This document shows, piece by piece, positions 19,906 to 28,816 of a stretch of 55,547 bases of DNA. Each line of letters starts with the position of its first letter. Position 1 is the stretch's first letter. Under the pieces are notes generated by a model that was not told the origin of the DNA, did not search any database, and saw nothing but the letters and a program-made list of their open reading frames with translations. Source of the stretch: an uncultured bacterium (GTDB taxonomy: Bacteria > Bacillota > Clostridia > Lachnospirales > Lachnospiraceae); NCBI GenBank assembly GCA_905215155.1, contig CAJMPJ010000022.1:1-55547 (forward strand), given 5' to 3'. The translations under genes were made by a program, and so were the position numbers.

Positions 19906-20790
19906 CTATAAGGAAGGAATAGATTTTCTGGAATGTACATCGTTTACCTTGTAATAAAACATATACTGCTGCAGAATCCCCGCATACCCCTGATACCGCT
20001 CTAACGGAAAGCCCTGGGGATAATGGGACTCCAGGATCTGCTTCACATGAGTATCCACGGGAAAGGCTCCCACATGATGCAGTCCGAACAGACAGATGCA
20101 GTCCGCCACCTTTTTCCCAATGCCGTATTGATGCTTGAGCATTTCATGGGCGTCCTTATATTCTGCCTCTTTCAGTGTTTCAAGCCATGCCTTTCCTTCC
20201 TGCCCGCTGCAAAACTCTCCCATAGACAGGATATATTTATCCCGGTATCCCAGCCCCATGGAAGAAAGTCCGGAAAGGCCGGCCTTTGCAATGGCCTCCG
20301 GCTTGGGAAATGTCTGGTAGGTCCGTTTCGTCTCAATCAGGCTTTTATCCGGCAAAAAGGCAAAGCCAATGCCAGACTTCTTCTCCCCCAACAGAGAGCA
20401 GAGCTTTTCCACGCTGCCTCTGATCCGGGTGATGTTGTTGTTCTGGGAAATCAAAAAAGTAATGATCATTTCCCATAAATCCTGCTGTAATATCCGGACT
20501 CCCCAGCCCCATTTCACGGCTTCCCGTAAGTAGGCATCGTCCGAAGCCACATGGCTTTTATAGCCACCGTAATCGGTCTGTAAGTCAAAGTATCCGGCCC
20601 AGATGCGGTGAAACTCCGTTTCGCTGCAGGAAAAAAGAAAGTGGTCTCCTTCCTTCACTGCCTCCACATAGTGTTCCCCCGCCGCAATGGAAAAGATATC
20701 CTTATGTTCCTCCCTTTTCCCAATGCGGAAGCACTGGCCGGACCGGGCTATCTGTTCTAAGTCCATATCGTTTATCTGTATCCGGTACAT
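19906..20790 (-). CDS. OGG1-type 8-oxoguanine DNA glycosylase/lyase
   Basis: Removes 8-oxoguanine from DNA. The N-terminal OGG domain is followed by a helix-hairpin-helix GPD region: the GIGKKVADCICLF hairpin carries the Schiff-base lysine, and the catalytic Asp lies in FPVDTHV. The start at 20790 has AGGAG about 11 bases upstream; an ATG three codons earlier and a GTG at 20847 are alternatives with poorer spacing or no site. It follows the HAD gene closely. Confidence 0.85.
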   Translation of the reverse strand: MYRIQINDMDLEQIARSGQCFRIGKREEHKDIFSIAAGEHYVEAVKEGDHFLFSCSETEFHRIWAGYFDLQTDYGGYKSHVASDDAYLREAVKWGWGVRILQQDLWEMIITFLISQNNNITRIRGSVEKLCSLLGEKKSGIGFAFLPDKSLIETKRTYQTFPKPEAIAKAGLSGLSSMGLGYRDKYILSMGEFCSGQEGKAWLETLKEAEYKDAHEMLKHQYGIGKKVADCICLFGLHHVGAFPVDTHVKQILESHYPQGFPLERYQGYAGILQQYMFYYKVNDVHSRKSIPSL

Positions 20791-20849
20791 ACGAAGCATT
20801 TCTCCTGTCTGGTGTGCTGTCAGCTGATCTTTCATGTGCCAGCACACAA

Positions 20850-21476
20850 TTATGTAAGTGACTGTCCCTCATTTAAATGAGACAAAAATTCTCTTAACCG
20901 GTCCACATCTCCGTCTGCAAAGCAGTAGCCGTCCATGCCGCATGCCCTTCCGCCTTCAATATTCATGGGCAGATCGTCAATGAAAAAGCATTCCTCCGGC
21001 TTTAAATGAAACCGTTCAAAGAGATGAAGATACATCTCCTTCTGGGGCTTGATGCATTTTACCTCTGCGGAAAATAAGATTCCGTCAAATTGGTCGATTC
21101 CTGGAATGATCTGATAGCAGGAAAGAAGACGCACAGAAGCATTGGAGCATAAATAGATCCCATAGCCCTGATTTTTAAGTTCTTTTACTAGGTCTCCCAT
21201 ATCTTTTCTGGGCTGCATGTTATATTCATGCCAATGGTTAAAGCAAAGAGCCGCCATTTCCTTTGCATGGTCTGTTTCCAGACGGGCCTGCATTCTCTTT
21301 AACGCCTCTTCCTCCGTCATTAGTCCCATGTCCAGGAAAAGCCACTCCTGCGATTCAAATACACTCGCTGTGACTGCCCTGCGCTCCGCCTCATCTTCAA
21401 TAAACATACGGCAGACTTTATCTCCCTCATAGTCTACGAGTACTCTTCCCATATCAAATACTATATTTTTAATCAT
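20850..21476 (-). CDS. HAD-superfamily phosphatase (HAD-IA type)
   Basis: The nucleophile motif is FDMGRVLVDY. The second acidic residue of the classical DxD is Gly, as in YihX-like and related HAD-IA members. Motif II SNAS and the motif IV FIDDLPMN are present. The ATG at 21476 (208 residues) follows AGGAG and overlaps the MATE stop by eight bases. Substrate is unknown; a sugar phosphatase is one possibility. Confidence 0.82.
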   Translation of the reverse strand: MIKNIVFDMGRVLVDYEGDKVCRMFIEDEAERRAVTASVFESQEWLFLDMGLMTEEEALKRMQARLETDHAKEMAALCFNHWHEYNMQPRKDMGDLVKELKNQGYGIYLCSNASVRLLSCYQIIPGIDQFDGILFSAEVKCIKPQKEMYLHLFERFHLKPEECFFIDDLPMNIEGGRACGMDGYCFADGDVDRLREFLSHLNEGQSLT

Positions 21477-22818
21477 TGGTTTTCTCCTGTAGAAATGGAT
21501 TCCTTTTCTTATACCAGAAATAATAAGGAATTTCCGCAAGCAGCATACAGATCCAGCCCGTGAAACAGGCAAAGGCAACTCCGGTCAGCCCCATGACGGG
21601 AACCAGCAAAGATACAAACAATACCCGGACGGAAATCTGGATCAAGGTGGAAATGAGAGTGATGGACATGTCCCCCATCCCTCTGAAAAATCCCTGCAGC
21701 CCATTGGTAACCGCTGGCAGCAGATAAAAAAATGCCATCAGGCTCAAATATTTGGCACCTATCGGCACCAGTCCCGCATCACCTCCGGACACAAACAGCT
21801 TCATGACCGGAACTTTGATAAGCAGGATGACTGCGCAGATAATCACCCAGTAGCAAAATTCAATAAGCATTCCATAACGGAAGCCCTTCTTCACTCTCTC
21901 CCGCTTTCCGGCTCCCCGGTTCTGCGCGATAAAGGTCATCATTCCGCTTGCAATGCTCTGTTCGGGCGTAAATGCAAAATCATCCACCCGGTTTACCGCA
22001 TTAAAAGCAGCAATGGTACTCACTCCCAAAGGATTAATCATGCCCTGGATCAAAAGCTTTCCAATGGGCTGGCAGGACTGCTGCAATGCCGTAATAGAGC
22101 CCTGCTGCAGCGTAAGCCTTAAAAGCCCCTTGTCTATGCGGAGATCCTTTTTCTCAAGCTGCAAAAGAGGGACCTTTCGGTAAACGTGCCAGATGCACAA
22201 AGCCGCAGAAGCCGCTTCCGCAATTACCGTCGAAAGTGCGGCCCCGAAAACGCCCATTCCAAGGGCTCCCACAAAAAGCAGATCCAGAGTGCCGTTGAGC
22301 ACAGACGCAAAGGCCAGAAAACGGACGGGAGTTTTAGAATCCCCCACACTTCGGAGGGCCGAAGCCACGGCATTGTAAAAAAAGGTAAAGGGCATGCCCA
22401 AAAATATGACCCTCAAATACAGGACCGCATCTTTAAAAATCTCCTCCGGCACCTGCAAAAGCCGCAAGACAGGCCCGGAGAATCCCGTTCCCAGCAAAGC
22501 GACGGCCAGAGAAAAATAAGCCCCGGACAGCAAAACAGTGGAAACCTCCTGCTTTAACCGCTCCTGCTTTCCGGCGCCGTAAAATTCACTCATGAGAACA
22601 GAGGCTCCGATGCAGATCCCCGTAATCCCCAGTATAACAATATTCATGACAGGATTGCCTGTCCCAACCGCTGCCAGCGCATTCTCTCCTGCAAACCGTC
22701 CCACTACAATGGAATCCACCGCATTGTAGGTAAGCTGAAACAAATTGCCCAAAACCAGTGGAATGGAAAATCCGATCAGCCGGGACGGTATGTTTCCCTC
22801 TGTCATATTTTTTACCAT
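21469..22818 (-). CDS. MATE-family efflux transporter
   Basis: A 449-residue, 12-helix protein of the multi-antimicrobial extrusion family, expected to export drugs or metabolites using Na+ or H+ gradients. The N-terminal PLVLGNLFQLTYNAVDS stretch and a second related half near residue 240 fit the two-fold family repeat. It follows greA by 19 bases and overlaps the HAD gene. Substrate cannot be told from sequence. Confidence 0.88.
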   Translation of the reverse strand: MVKNMTEGNIPSRLIGFSIPLVLGNLFQLTYNAVDSIVVGRFAGENALAAVGTGNPVMNIVILGITGICIGASVLMSEFYGAGKQERLKQEVSTVLLSGAYFSLAVALLGTGFSGPVLRLLQVPEEIFKDAVLYLRVIFLGMPFTFFYNAVASALRSVGDSKTPVRFLAFASVLNGTLDLLFVGALGMGVFGAALSTVIAEAASAALCIWHVYRKVPLLQLEKKDLRIDKGLLRLTLQQGSITALQQSCQPIGKLLIQGMINPLGVSTIAAFNAVNRVDDFAFTPEQSIASGMMTFIAQNRGAGKRERVKKGFRYGMLIEFCYWVIICAVILLIKVPVMKLFVSGGDAGLVPIGAKYLSLMAFFYLLPAVTNGLQGFFRGMGDMSITLISTLIQISVRVLFVSLLVPVMGLTGVAFACFTGWICMLLAEIPYYFWYKKRNPFLQEKTND

Positions 22819-22837
22819 GATAGGTTCCTTTTGGCGG

Positions 22838-23341
22838 TCAATAGCTTCTTAACTTGTCACTGCCATCGTCTTTTGTATTTTCCAGATGCTTTATCACCAC
22901 ATAATATCCGTTTTTTTCATCGACCTTTACATATACCCGGTCTCCTTCTTTATGTCCCATAATGGCACTTCCCAGCGGAGACTCTGCACTTATAAGGCCT
23001 TTCATGGAATTTCCACGGACCGTAGTGACCAGTTTAAACGTCTCCACCTCATCGTCATCCTCAAAGTAGAGGTCTACCGTATTATAAAGGCCCACCTCGT
23101 CTTCCCTGGATTCATCGGAGATGACACGAGCCGTCTTGATCATGCGCTCCAGATAGCGGATCCTGCTTTCATTCTGGTTCTTGTCCTTTTTTGCCGCATG
23201 GTATTCAAAATTTTCACTGAGATCTCCATGGGCCCTGGCCTCTTTGACGGCTTCCAGGGCTTTCTTGCGAACTACCAGCTTTCGGTAGTCGATCTCTTCC
23301 TTCATCTTTTTAATATCATTTTCCGTTAGTTTATCAAACAC
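22838..23341 (-). CDS. greA: Transcription elongation factor GreA
   Basis: Rescues backtracked RNA polymerase by stimulating transcript cleavage. The N-terminal coiled coil carries the ARAHGDLSENFEYHAAK signature with the two acidic tip residues, and the C-terminal FKBP-like domain ends near VVIKHLE. Length is 167 residues, slightly above the family norm of about 158. The start is a GTG shortly after the Fe-S gene stop. A second GreA paralogue elsewhere in the genome would not be surprising, because the usual greA-lysS context is absent. Confidence 0.88.
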   Translation of the reverse strand: MFDKLTENDIKKMKEEIDYRKLVVRKKALEAVKEARAHGDLSENFEYHAAKKDKNQNESRIRYLERMIKTARVISDESREDEVGLYNTVDLYFEDDDEVETFKLVTTVRGNSMKGLISAESPLGSAIMGHKEGDRVYVKVDEKNGYYVVIKHLENTKDDGSDKLRSY

Positions 23342-23342
23342 G

Positions 23343-24686
23343 TTACCGCTTCCCTTTTCCTTCTGTGGCTTCCCCCGTCATGGGTTTTGCCGTTTCTTTG
23401 GCAGACGGCTTTTTCTGATAATGGGACAAAAGCCGGTCTAAATAAATGGACTTTAACTGCTTGCTTGCCAGTGCCTGCTTTACAGGAGGAAGCTTTAAAA
23501 TGGCGGAAAACAAAGCTGCCATTGCACGGTGGTTTGCAAAGGCCTGATTGTCAAAAACCAAATTCTGCAAAGTCCCTTTTTCAATGGCCTGAAGCACGAA
23601 CCGGTGGGTGCTGTTGACCGGTGTGATGATCTGCTTTGGTCTGCGCTTTAACTCGATGGCTTTTACGCCGCAGTTTCTGGCACAGACTCCGCACCCCAGA
23701 CAGATTTCTTCATCCACAACTGCCTTTTTCTTCCCGTCTGCCTCTTCTTTCATGGAAATGGCCAGAACCGGACAGACCTTGGCACATTTTCCGCATCCCA
23801 CACAGGTCTCTTCAGAAATATGAGGGAGATAATTGGTGGTGGCAACGGGCTGCATGGGGCTGAACTTCCTGGCCGCCTGCAGTGCCTCGCAGCAGCATCC
23901 GCAGCAGTTGCAGATGAAAGCCGGGTGCTCCCGAACATTCTCTCCAATCTGAACCAGATTGCTGGCATAAGAACGTTCCAGGGCATCGAGGGCCTCTTCC
24001 TTTGATATGAGCCTTGCATATTCTCCGTGCTCTGAAAGAGAACGGGCAACATTGTCAAATGTGAGACATACATCCCAGGGGGCATCAATCTCACAAGGAT
24101 GTCCCGCATGAGACATCTTATGACGGCAGTAGCATAAACCAAGTCCGATATACTCTGCCTCTTCTACGATATGTGTGGCCCTTTCATAATCCAGAATATG
24201 ATTGGTCTTATCATTGGTCAGCACCGGTTCCTGGACATAGACCCGTCCCAGTTTTGTGTCTGTAACAAAGAATAGGTCTTTGATAAAGTCCTCTTCCACA
24301 TTCATGTACTGATAGTAAAGCTCACTTAAGTATTTCTGGTCAATGTCTCCTCTGGTCCTCATGAGCGCAAATTCAATAAATCCTGCCATTGGCGGCGGCA
24401 TAACGAATTTACGCACTCCATTGTGCCAGGAATCCACCAAAAGTGCTTTTTCGCATAAATGCTCCAGCAGCCTTTCTGCGCGGTATTCCGTAGTTCCCCA
24501 GATCTTAGCGGCTTTTTTTGCCGTAAATGGACGTACCGGAAGAAGTGCCACCCATTTGGCTTCTTTTTCCGAATACAAAACCTGAAGTATTTTATAAAGC
24601 GTCTCTGACGCAGGCGCCCCTTGTGTAAACCAGTTGATGCGGTCACTTAAATTCAAGTAAGCATCACGGGTTGTCAGATGCCCCAT
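23343..24686 (-). CDS. Fe-S protein with winged-helix-like N-terminus and C-terminal 2[4Fe-4S] ferredoxin domain
   Basis: About 100 N-terminal residues look like a winged-helix/MarR-like domain. They are followed by a Cys-rich region (CYCRHKM at 185-191, C198, C207; CNCCGCCC at 259-266) and two ferredoxin motifs (295-305 and 329-339). The second motif has the form CLGCGVCARNCGV, with Gly where Pro is usual. Such proteins are common in anaerobes but uncharacterised. At least two [4Fe-4S] clusters, and probably a further metal site, are expected. A redox-responsive role is inference. It starts 15 bases after the next upstream gene. Confidence 0.7.
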   Translation of the reverse strand: MGHLTTRDAYLNLSDRINWFTQGAPASETLYKILQVLYSEKEAKWVALLPVRPFTAKKAAKIWGTTEYRAERLLEHLCEKALLVDSWHNGVRKFVMPPPMAGFIEFALMRTRGDIDQKYLSELYYQYMNVEEDFIKDLFFVTDTKLGRVYVQEPVLTNDKTNHILDYERATHIVEEAEYIGLGLCYCRHKMSHAGHPCEIDAPWDVCLTFDNVARSLSEHGEYARLISKEEALDALERSYASNLVQIGENVREHPAFICNCCGCCCEALQAARKFSPMQPVATTNYLPHISEETCVGCGKCAKVCPVLAISMKEEADGKKKAVVDEEICLGCGVCARNCGVKAIELKRRPKQIITPVNSTHRFVLQAIEKGTLQNLVFDNQAFANHRAMAALFSAILKLPPVKQALASKQLKSIYLDRLLSHYQKKPSAKETAKPMTGEATEGKGKR

Positions 24687-24701
24687 GTTACATTCCTTCT
24701 T

Positions 24702-25679
24702 TCAGACTAATTTTTTAGCAATGACTTCAATACGTCCGTTGGCTGTTCCCACGCGGCGGTAGGATTGCACACAAAGCCCGCACGCCTGTACCAGCATGTT
24801 CACGCCGTCCTTTGTAAAACAGACCTCTTGTGCCTCCCGTTTCCAGATGGAAGTCCCCTTTTTCTCCAAACTGCCAAGAAACCGTTCCAGATCCAGACCG
24901 TCAAACCACAGGATTCCCCCCTCTGCCAGATATTCTGCCGCACCCATCAGCACCGCTTTGATATCTCTGGTTTTAGGAAGTTCTTCAAGGACGACGACGG
25001 AATACGTTTCCATGTCCTTCGTGTGAAAGGCTTCTTCCAGAGCGATTGCTTTTAAGACGTATCCTGCCTTTTCTGCTTCTATATATAATTGACTTCTTTC
25101 CCCGCCGATAAACAGCATGGCTCCTTCTGTACAAAAAGTTCCGAGTTCGGCCAATAGCCTTTGGCATCCTGCCTTTGTGCGGCGGTGACCCTTTTTACCC
25201 TTAAAAAATCCGCCTTCTTCCTTTGCCAGATAGTAATTTCTGCACTCCCTGCATTTCATATAGACACGGACCGGCTTCAGCACGCTTTCTTCTTTCGTTC
25301 CTCCTTCCATATAGACTGCGGCACCGTAATGCGGTTTTCCTTTTCCGCCGCAGACAGGACATGTTTCCAGTTCCTCTGTCATTAGGTTGCGGATCTCCTT
25401 TAATGCGGAAAAATACCACCGGTACAGCCTGTCTTTAAATTCCCGGTCATAGACAAACAGCCAGTTCTTTATGACTTTGGCCATCCACCTTGTCTCATGG
25501 ATCACGGCTTTGTCCGCCTGCATTTCTTTTAAACTTCCCACCAAAGTCATAAGCCCTGAGACAGCATCTTCCTTCAGCCGTTCATTTTTCCAATTGGACA
25601 TAAGGTGTTCGATCCCTTCCACCACGCTGCTGCATAAGTTCACCATGATCACCAGCTGATTCATTCTGTCTGTTGTCAT
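24702..25679 (-). CDS. Uncharacterised zinc-ribbon protein with a methyltransferase-like C-terminal half
   Basis: Not recognised as a named family. The first ~110 residues are helical. A four-cysteine zinc ribbon (CPVCGG ... CRECRN) follows, then a C-terminal part with the beta-alpha pattern of a class I SAM methyltransferase: a GxGxx-like loop at 'FIGGERS', an acidic strand end, and an AxxLxxGGxLWFD stretch. The glycine loop is degenerate, so catalysis is doubtful. The ATG at 25679 follows AAGGAA. It is transcribed just upstream of the Fe-S gene and the two may act together. Confidence 0.5.
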   Translation of the reverse strand: MTTDRMNQLVIMVNLCSSVVEGIEHLMSNWKNERLKEDAVSGLMTLVGSLKEMQADKAVIHETRWMAKVIKNWLFVYDREFKDRLYRWYFSALKEIRNLMTEELETCPVCGGKGKPHYGAAVYMEGGTKEESVLKPVRVYMKCRECRNYYLAKEEGGFFKGKKGHRRTKAGCQRLLAELGTFCTEGAMLFIGGERSQLYIEAEKAGYVLKAIALEEAFHTKDMETYSVVVLEELPKTRDIKAVLMGAAEYLAEGGILWFDGLDLERFLGSLEKKGTSIWKREAQEVCFTKDGVNMLVQACGLCVQSYRRVGTANGRIEVIAKKLV

Positions 25680-25798
25680 AACCAATTCCTTTCTTTCCTT
25701 TCGGCCCTTGCCTGTGCATACCTTATTATATTATCATTTTTAGAGGGGGAAATGCAAGTCACAATCCGGGAATCCCCATAGGAAAAACGTTTTCCCAA

Positions 25799-25834
25799 AT
25801 AAATAACACCAGAACCAGGTCTGGTGTTATTTAT
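25799..25834. terminator. Strong hairpin terminator of the hydantoin-type operon
   Basis: Perfect 13-base arms (25801-25813 with 25820-25832) around a six-base loop, eight bases after the IclR-family stop codon. The arms end in AAAT/ATTT, so it may work in either direction. Confidence 0.85.
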
Positions 25835-25839
25835 AGAAT

Positions 25840-26577
25840 TTACCTTAATTTACTTGTTATATCCTGGCTTGCTGTCTGCAGCAGTTCTACATAATGGTCC
25901 CGGTCTTCAATTTTCAGTCTGGTATCCGGTCCTACAATTGCCAGGCTTGCATAAATCTGCCCCAGGGAGTTGAACACAGGGACTCCAAAGCCCACCGCGC
26001 CCAAGTCATATTCGCTGGAGGAGACTGCATACCCTTTCTCCCTGATTTCCTCCAATTCCTTTAACAGCGCCTCCTGCTCCTCTTTCCCGGAAAGCGTATC
26101 CAACACAGATTTGATGACACGCTCCTTTTCAAAGGCCAGTATGGCTTTGCTGGAGGCCCCTACATTCAGTTTCAGCAACCGGTCATTTTCTGCTACGAAA
26201 CGGATGATATATTGGGATGACACACTTTTGATGCATTTGCTGTAAATATCCGTTCTTATGGATAAAATGGACGTTTCCCGGCTTTCCTCCGTAATCTTTT
26301 CCAGCCATGGGTTTGCGATGAGAGCCAGCTCCTTGTCCAGCTTGTCGTGTATGTTCCTGGACAGACTCAAAAGACTGGAACCCAGGCCGATGTTATTCCT
26401 GGAATGGCGCTCTACAAAGCCTTTGGCCTCAAGGGTCTGCAAAAGGCGGTAGGTGGTGCTTTCCGGAACTTTTAAGTACTCTGCAATTTTTTCTACGGAT
26501 AAATAATCGTCACTTTTTCCAAGTGCAGTCAATATGTCTAACGCATTGGATACGGTTTGCAAATGTGACACAATCAT
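25840..26577 (-). CDS. IclR-family transcriptional regulator
   Basis: N-terminal winged helix (about residues 8-65, with VPESTTYRLLQTLEAKGFV) followed by the IclR effector-binding domain. The IclR family often controls catabolism of aromatic, ureido and hydroxy acids; the allantoin regulator AllR is a member. Its place as the last gene of this operon makes it the best candidate to regulate the divergent control region at 35.6-35.8 kb. The start overlaps the previous stop in a TGATG arrangement; a GTG one codon earlier is possible. Confidence 0.85.
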   Translation of the reverse strand: MIVSHLQTVSNALDILTALGKSDDYLSVEKIAEYLKVPESTTYRLLQTLEAKGFVERHSRNNIGLGSSLLSLSRNIHDKLDKELALIANPWLEKITEESRETSILSIRTDIYSKCIKSVSSQYIIRFVAENDRLLKLNVGASSKAILAFEKERVIKSVLDTLSGKEEQEALLKELEEIREKGYAVSSSEYDLGAVGFGVPVFNSLGQIYASLAIVGPDTRLKIEDRDHYVELLQTASQDITSKLR

Positions 26578-27593
26578 CACCTTCTCTGTCTGTTTATTTC
26601 ATACTCATTGTATTGAATAACTTCATCCTTGTCAACCAATATCCGGTTGACGGGCCACGTGATCTTTTTCCCGTATAAGGCTTCTACAATCCCCTGTGCT
26701 CCGGTCAGGCTCAAGGCGTCGGAGGCTTCCACCGTCATTCCTGCCGAATGAGGTGTTGCAATGACATTGGGCATGGAAAGGAGCGGATTCTCCACACTCA
26801 CCGGCTCTGTATCGTATACATCAAGTCCCGCCCCTTTGATGATCCCCTGTTTTAAGGCCTTCACCAGTTCTTCTTCTATTACAATATCGCCTCTTGATGT
26901 GTTGATCAAATATGCGGTCGGCTTCATCTGTTTGAACTCTGCCATCCCAAAGCTGTTCTTTGTGGCATTGGTGGAGGGCAGGTGAATGCTGATGAAATCA
27001 GAACGGCGCAGCACCTCCTCCCGGCTTTCTAAAATCTCGATTCCGGCTTCATTGAATCCGGGTTTCTGATAGGGGTCATAGCCGATGACTCTCATATCCA
27101 GGCCGAAGTATGCCTTTCTTGCCAGAGCCTTTGCGATATTGCCGCAGCCGATCAGTCCTAACGTTTTATTTTTTACCTCATACCCGTCGGGAAGGGTATA
27201 ACGGATTTCATAGTTTCCCCGTTTCATTTCCTGGTTCACTACCCCATACCGTTTGGCGCTGGCCAGGATCAGCATGATGGCATGTTCGGCTACGGAATTC
27301 ACATTTCCCATGGGGGCATAAACCACCTGGATATTCCGGCTGGTTGCGGCTTCAACATCAATGTTGTCATAGCCAATCCCATGCTTTGCAATGACCTTTA
27401 ATTTGGGTGCCATGTCCATCATGTGTGCGGTGATTTTTTCGTTCCTCACAAACAGACCGTCGCAATTTTTCATATCCCGGATAAAATCTTCTTCTGTTTT
27501 TCCGCTGCTGATGATAACGTCACAGCCATGGTCCATTAAATGACGGATGCCTGTATCTGCAAGCTTTTTTAACAATAGTACCTGATAGCTCAT
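26577..27593 (-). CDS. D-isomer-specific 2-hydroxyacid dehydrogenase (first of two)
   Basis: NAD(P)-dependent reduction of a 2-oxo acid to a D-2-hydroxyacid, or the reverse. Rossmann loop GLIGCGNIAK; catalytic Arg in NTSRGDIV, Glu in VYDTEPV, His in TPHSAGM. It is of the phosphoglycerate dehydrogenase-like subgroup but has no ACT domain. It overlaps the aminotransferase gene by four bases (ATGA), so a role on the 2-oxo acid made by that enzyme is likely by context. Confidence 0.85.
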   Translation of the reverse strand: MSYQVLLLKKLADTGIRHLMDHGCDVIISSGKTEEDFIRDMKNCDGLFVRNEKITAHMMDMAPKLKVIAKHGIGYDNIDVEAATSRNIQVVYAPMGNVNSVAEHAIMLILASAKRYGVVNQEMKRGNYEIRYTLPDGYEVKNKTLGLIGCGNIAKALARKAYFGLDMRVIGYDPYQKPGFNEAGIEILESREEVLRRSDFISIHLPSTNATKNSFGMAEFKQMKPTAYLINTSRGDIVIEEELVKALKQGIIKGAGLDVYDTEPVSVENPLLSMPNVIATPHSAGMTVEASDALSLTGAQGIVEALYGKKITWPVNRILVDKDEVIQYNEYEINRQRR

Positions 27594-28786
27594 TTGATCT
27601 TACCTGCCTTTATTAATTCTGCCACACATTTTTTCAGCCGTTCTACCGCCTCAGCTATGTTCTCATAGCTGTTGGCAAAGGACAGCCTTAAATAGCCTTC
27701 CCCATTTTCTCCAAAAACGCTTCCCGGTACTGCCGCCACGTGGCCTTCCATTAAAAAGTACTCACAAAGTTCTGCACTGGACATGGAAAATGCCTTAACA
27801 TTCACGTATACATAAAAGGAACCGCCGGGCATCCGGCATCGAAATCCCGGAATCTGATTCAGTTCAGAGACCAGATAATCCCGCCGTCTTTTGTATTCTG
27901 CCACCATAAGCTGCAGCTCATCCTTTTCTTCCCGTAAAGCGGCAACACCTGCTGCCTGGACAAAGGAAGACGCACAGGTGGTCAGATGCTGGTGCATCTT
28001 ATTGACGGCTGCAATGATGGGAGCCGGGGCTGCCACGTAGCCAAGCCTCCAGCCGGTCATGGAGTATGCCTTGGAAAATCCGTTTAAGGTGACAGTCCTA
28101 TCCTTCATGCCTTCCATGGACGCAATGCTTAAATGGGTCTCCCCGTCAAAAATGATCCGCTCATAAACCTCATCGGATATCATCATCATATCATGCTTGA
28201 CGGCAAGCCCTGCCAGCTGTTCCAGGGTTTGTTTTTTTAGCACTCCTCCGGTAGGGTTATTGGGGGAAACAATGACCATTGCCTTTGTTTTGTCTGTGAT
28301 CTTTTTTTTGATTTCATCCAAATCCGGCTGATAATCATTTTCCTCCAAAAGCTGATAGGTCACTGGGACTGCCCCCAGGAGCTTTGGAAGATTCAAATAA
28401 TTCATCCATACCGGGTCCGGGACCAGGATTTCATCTCCCTCCTCTAAAAGAACGGACAGCACATTATAAACCGCTTCCGATAAGCCTACGGACACCAGGA
28501 TTTCCTCTTGGGGGTCATATTTGATATGGTTCTGTTTCTCAAGCTTTTCCGCGATGGCCCTCCGAAGCTCCAGGGTCCCGAAATTGGAGGTGTAAAAGAC
28601 ATTTCCTTCTTCTATGCTTTTGATACAGGCTTTTTTGATGTATTCAGGCGTGTCAAAATCCGGCCTGCCTATTTCCAGATGTATGATATTCTTTCCTTCC
28701 CGTTCCAGTTGTAACGCCTTTTCATTGATCTTTCTGATTCCGGAAGGAGGAAGCAGATCCAGCTTCCTTGATATTTTGTACTCCAT
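27590..28786 (-). CDS. Class I/II PLP aminotransferase
   Basis: Fold-type I aminotransferase of the aspartate aminotransferase subgroup I-gamma. The PLP lysine is Lys239 in NGFSKAYSMTGWR; Asn176 in SPNNPTGG and Asp205 also contact PLP. Length is 398 residues. Inferred role: transaminating the amino acid released by the carbamoylase to a 2-oxo acid. The exact amino acid cannot be read from sequence. A good AAGGAG site lies eight bases before the ATG. Confidence 0.87.
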   Translation of the reverse strand: MEYKISRKLDLLPPSGIRKINEKALQLEREGKNIIHLEIGRPDFDTPEYIKKACIKSIEEGNVFYTSNFGTLELRRAIAEKLEKQNHIKYDPQEEILVSVGLSEAVYNVLSVLLEEGDEILVPDPVWMNYLNLPKLLGAVPVTYQLLEENDYQPDLDEIKKKITDKTKAMVIVSPNNPTGGVLKKQTLEQLAGLAVKHDMMMISDEVYERIIFDGETHLSIASMEGMKDRTVTLNGFSKAYSMTGWRLGYVAAPAPIIAAVNKMHQHLTTCASSFVQAAGVAALREEKDELQLMVAEYKRRRDYLVSELNQIPGFRCRMPGGSFYVYVNVKAFSMSSAELCEYFLMEGHVAAVPGSVFGENGEGYLRLSFANSYENIAEAVERLKKCVAELIKAGKIK

Positions 28787-28816
28787 TCCATGAACTCCTT
28801 TTCATGCGTTCCGGCT

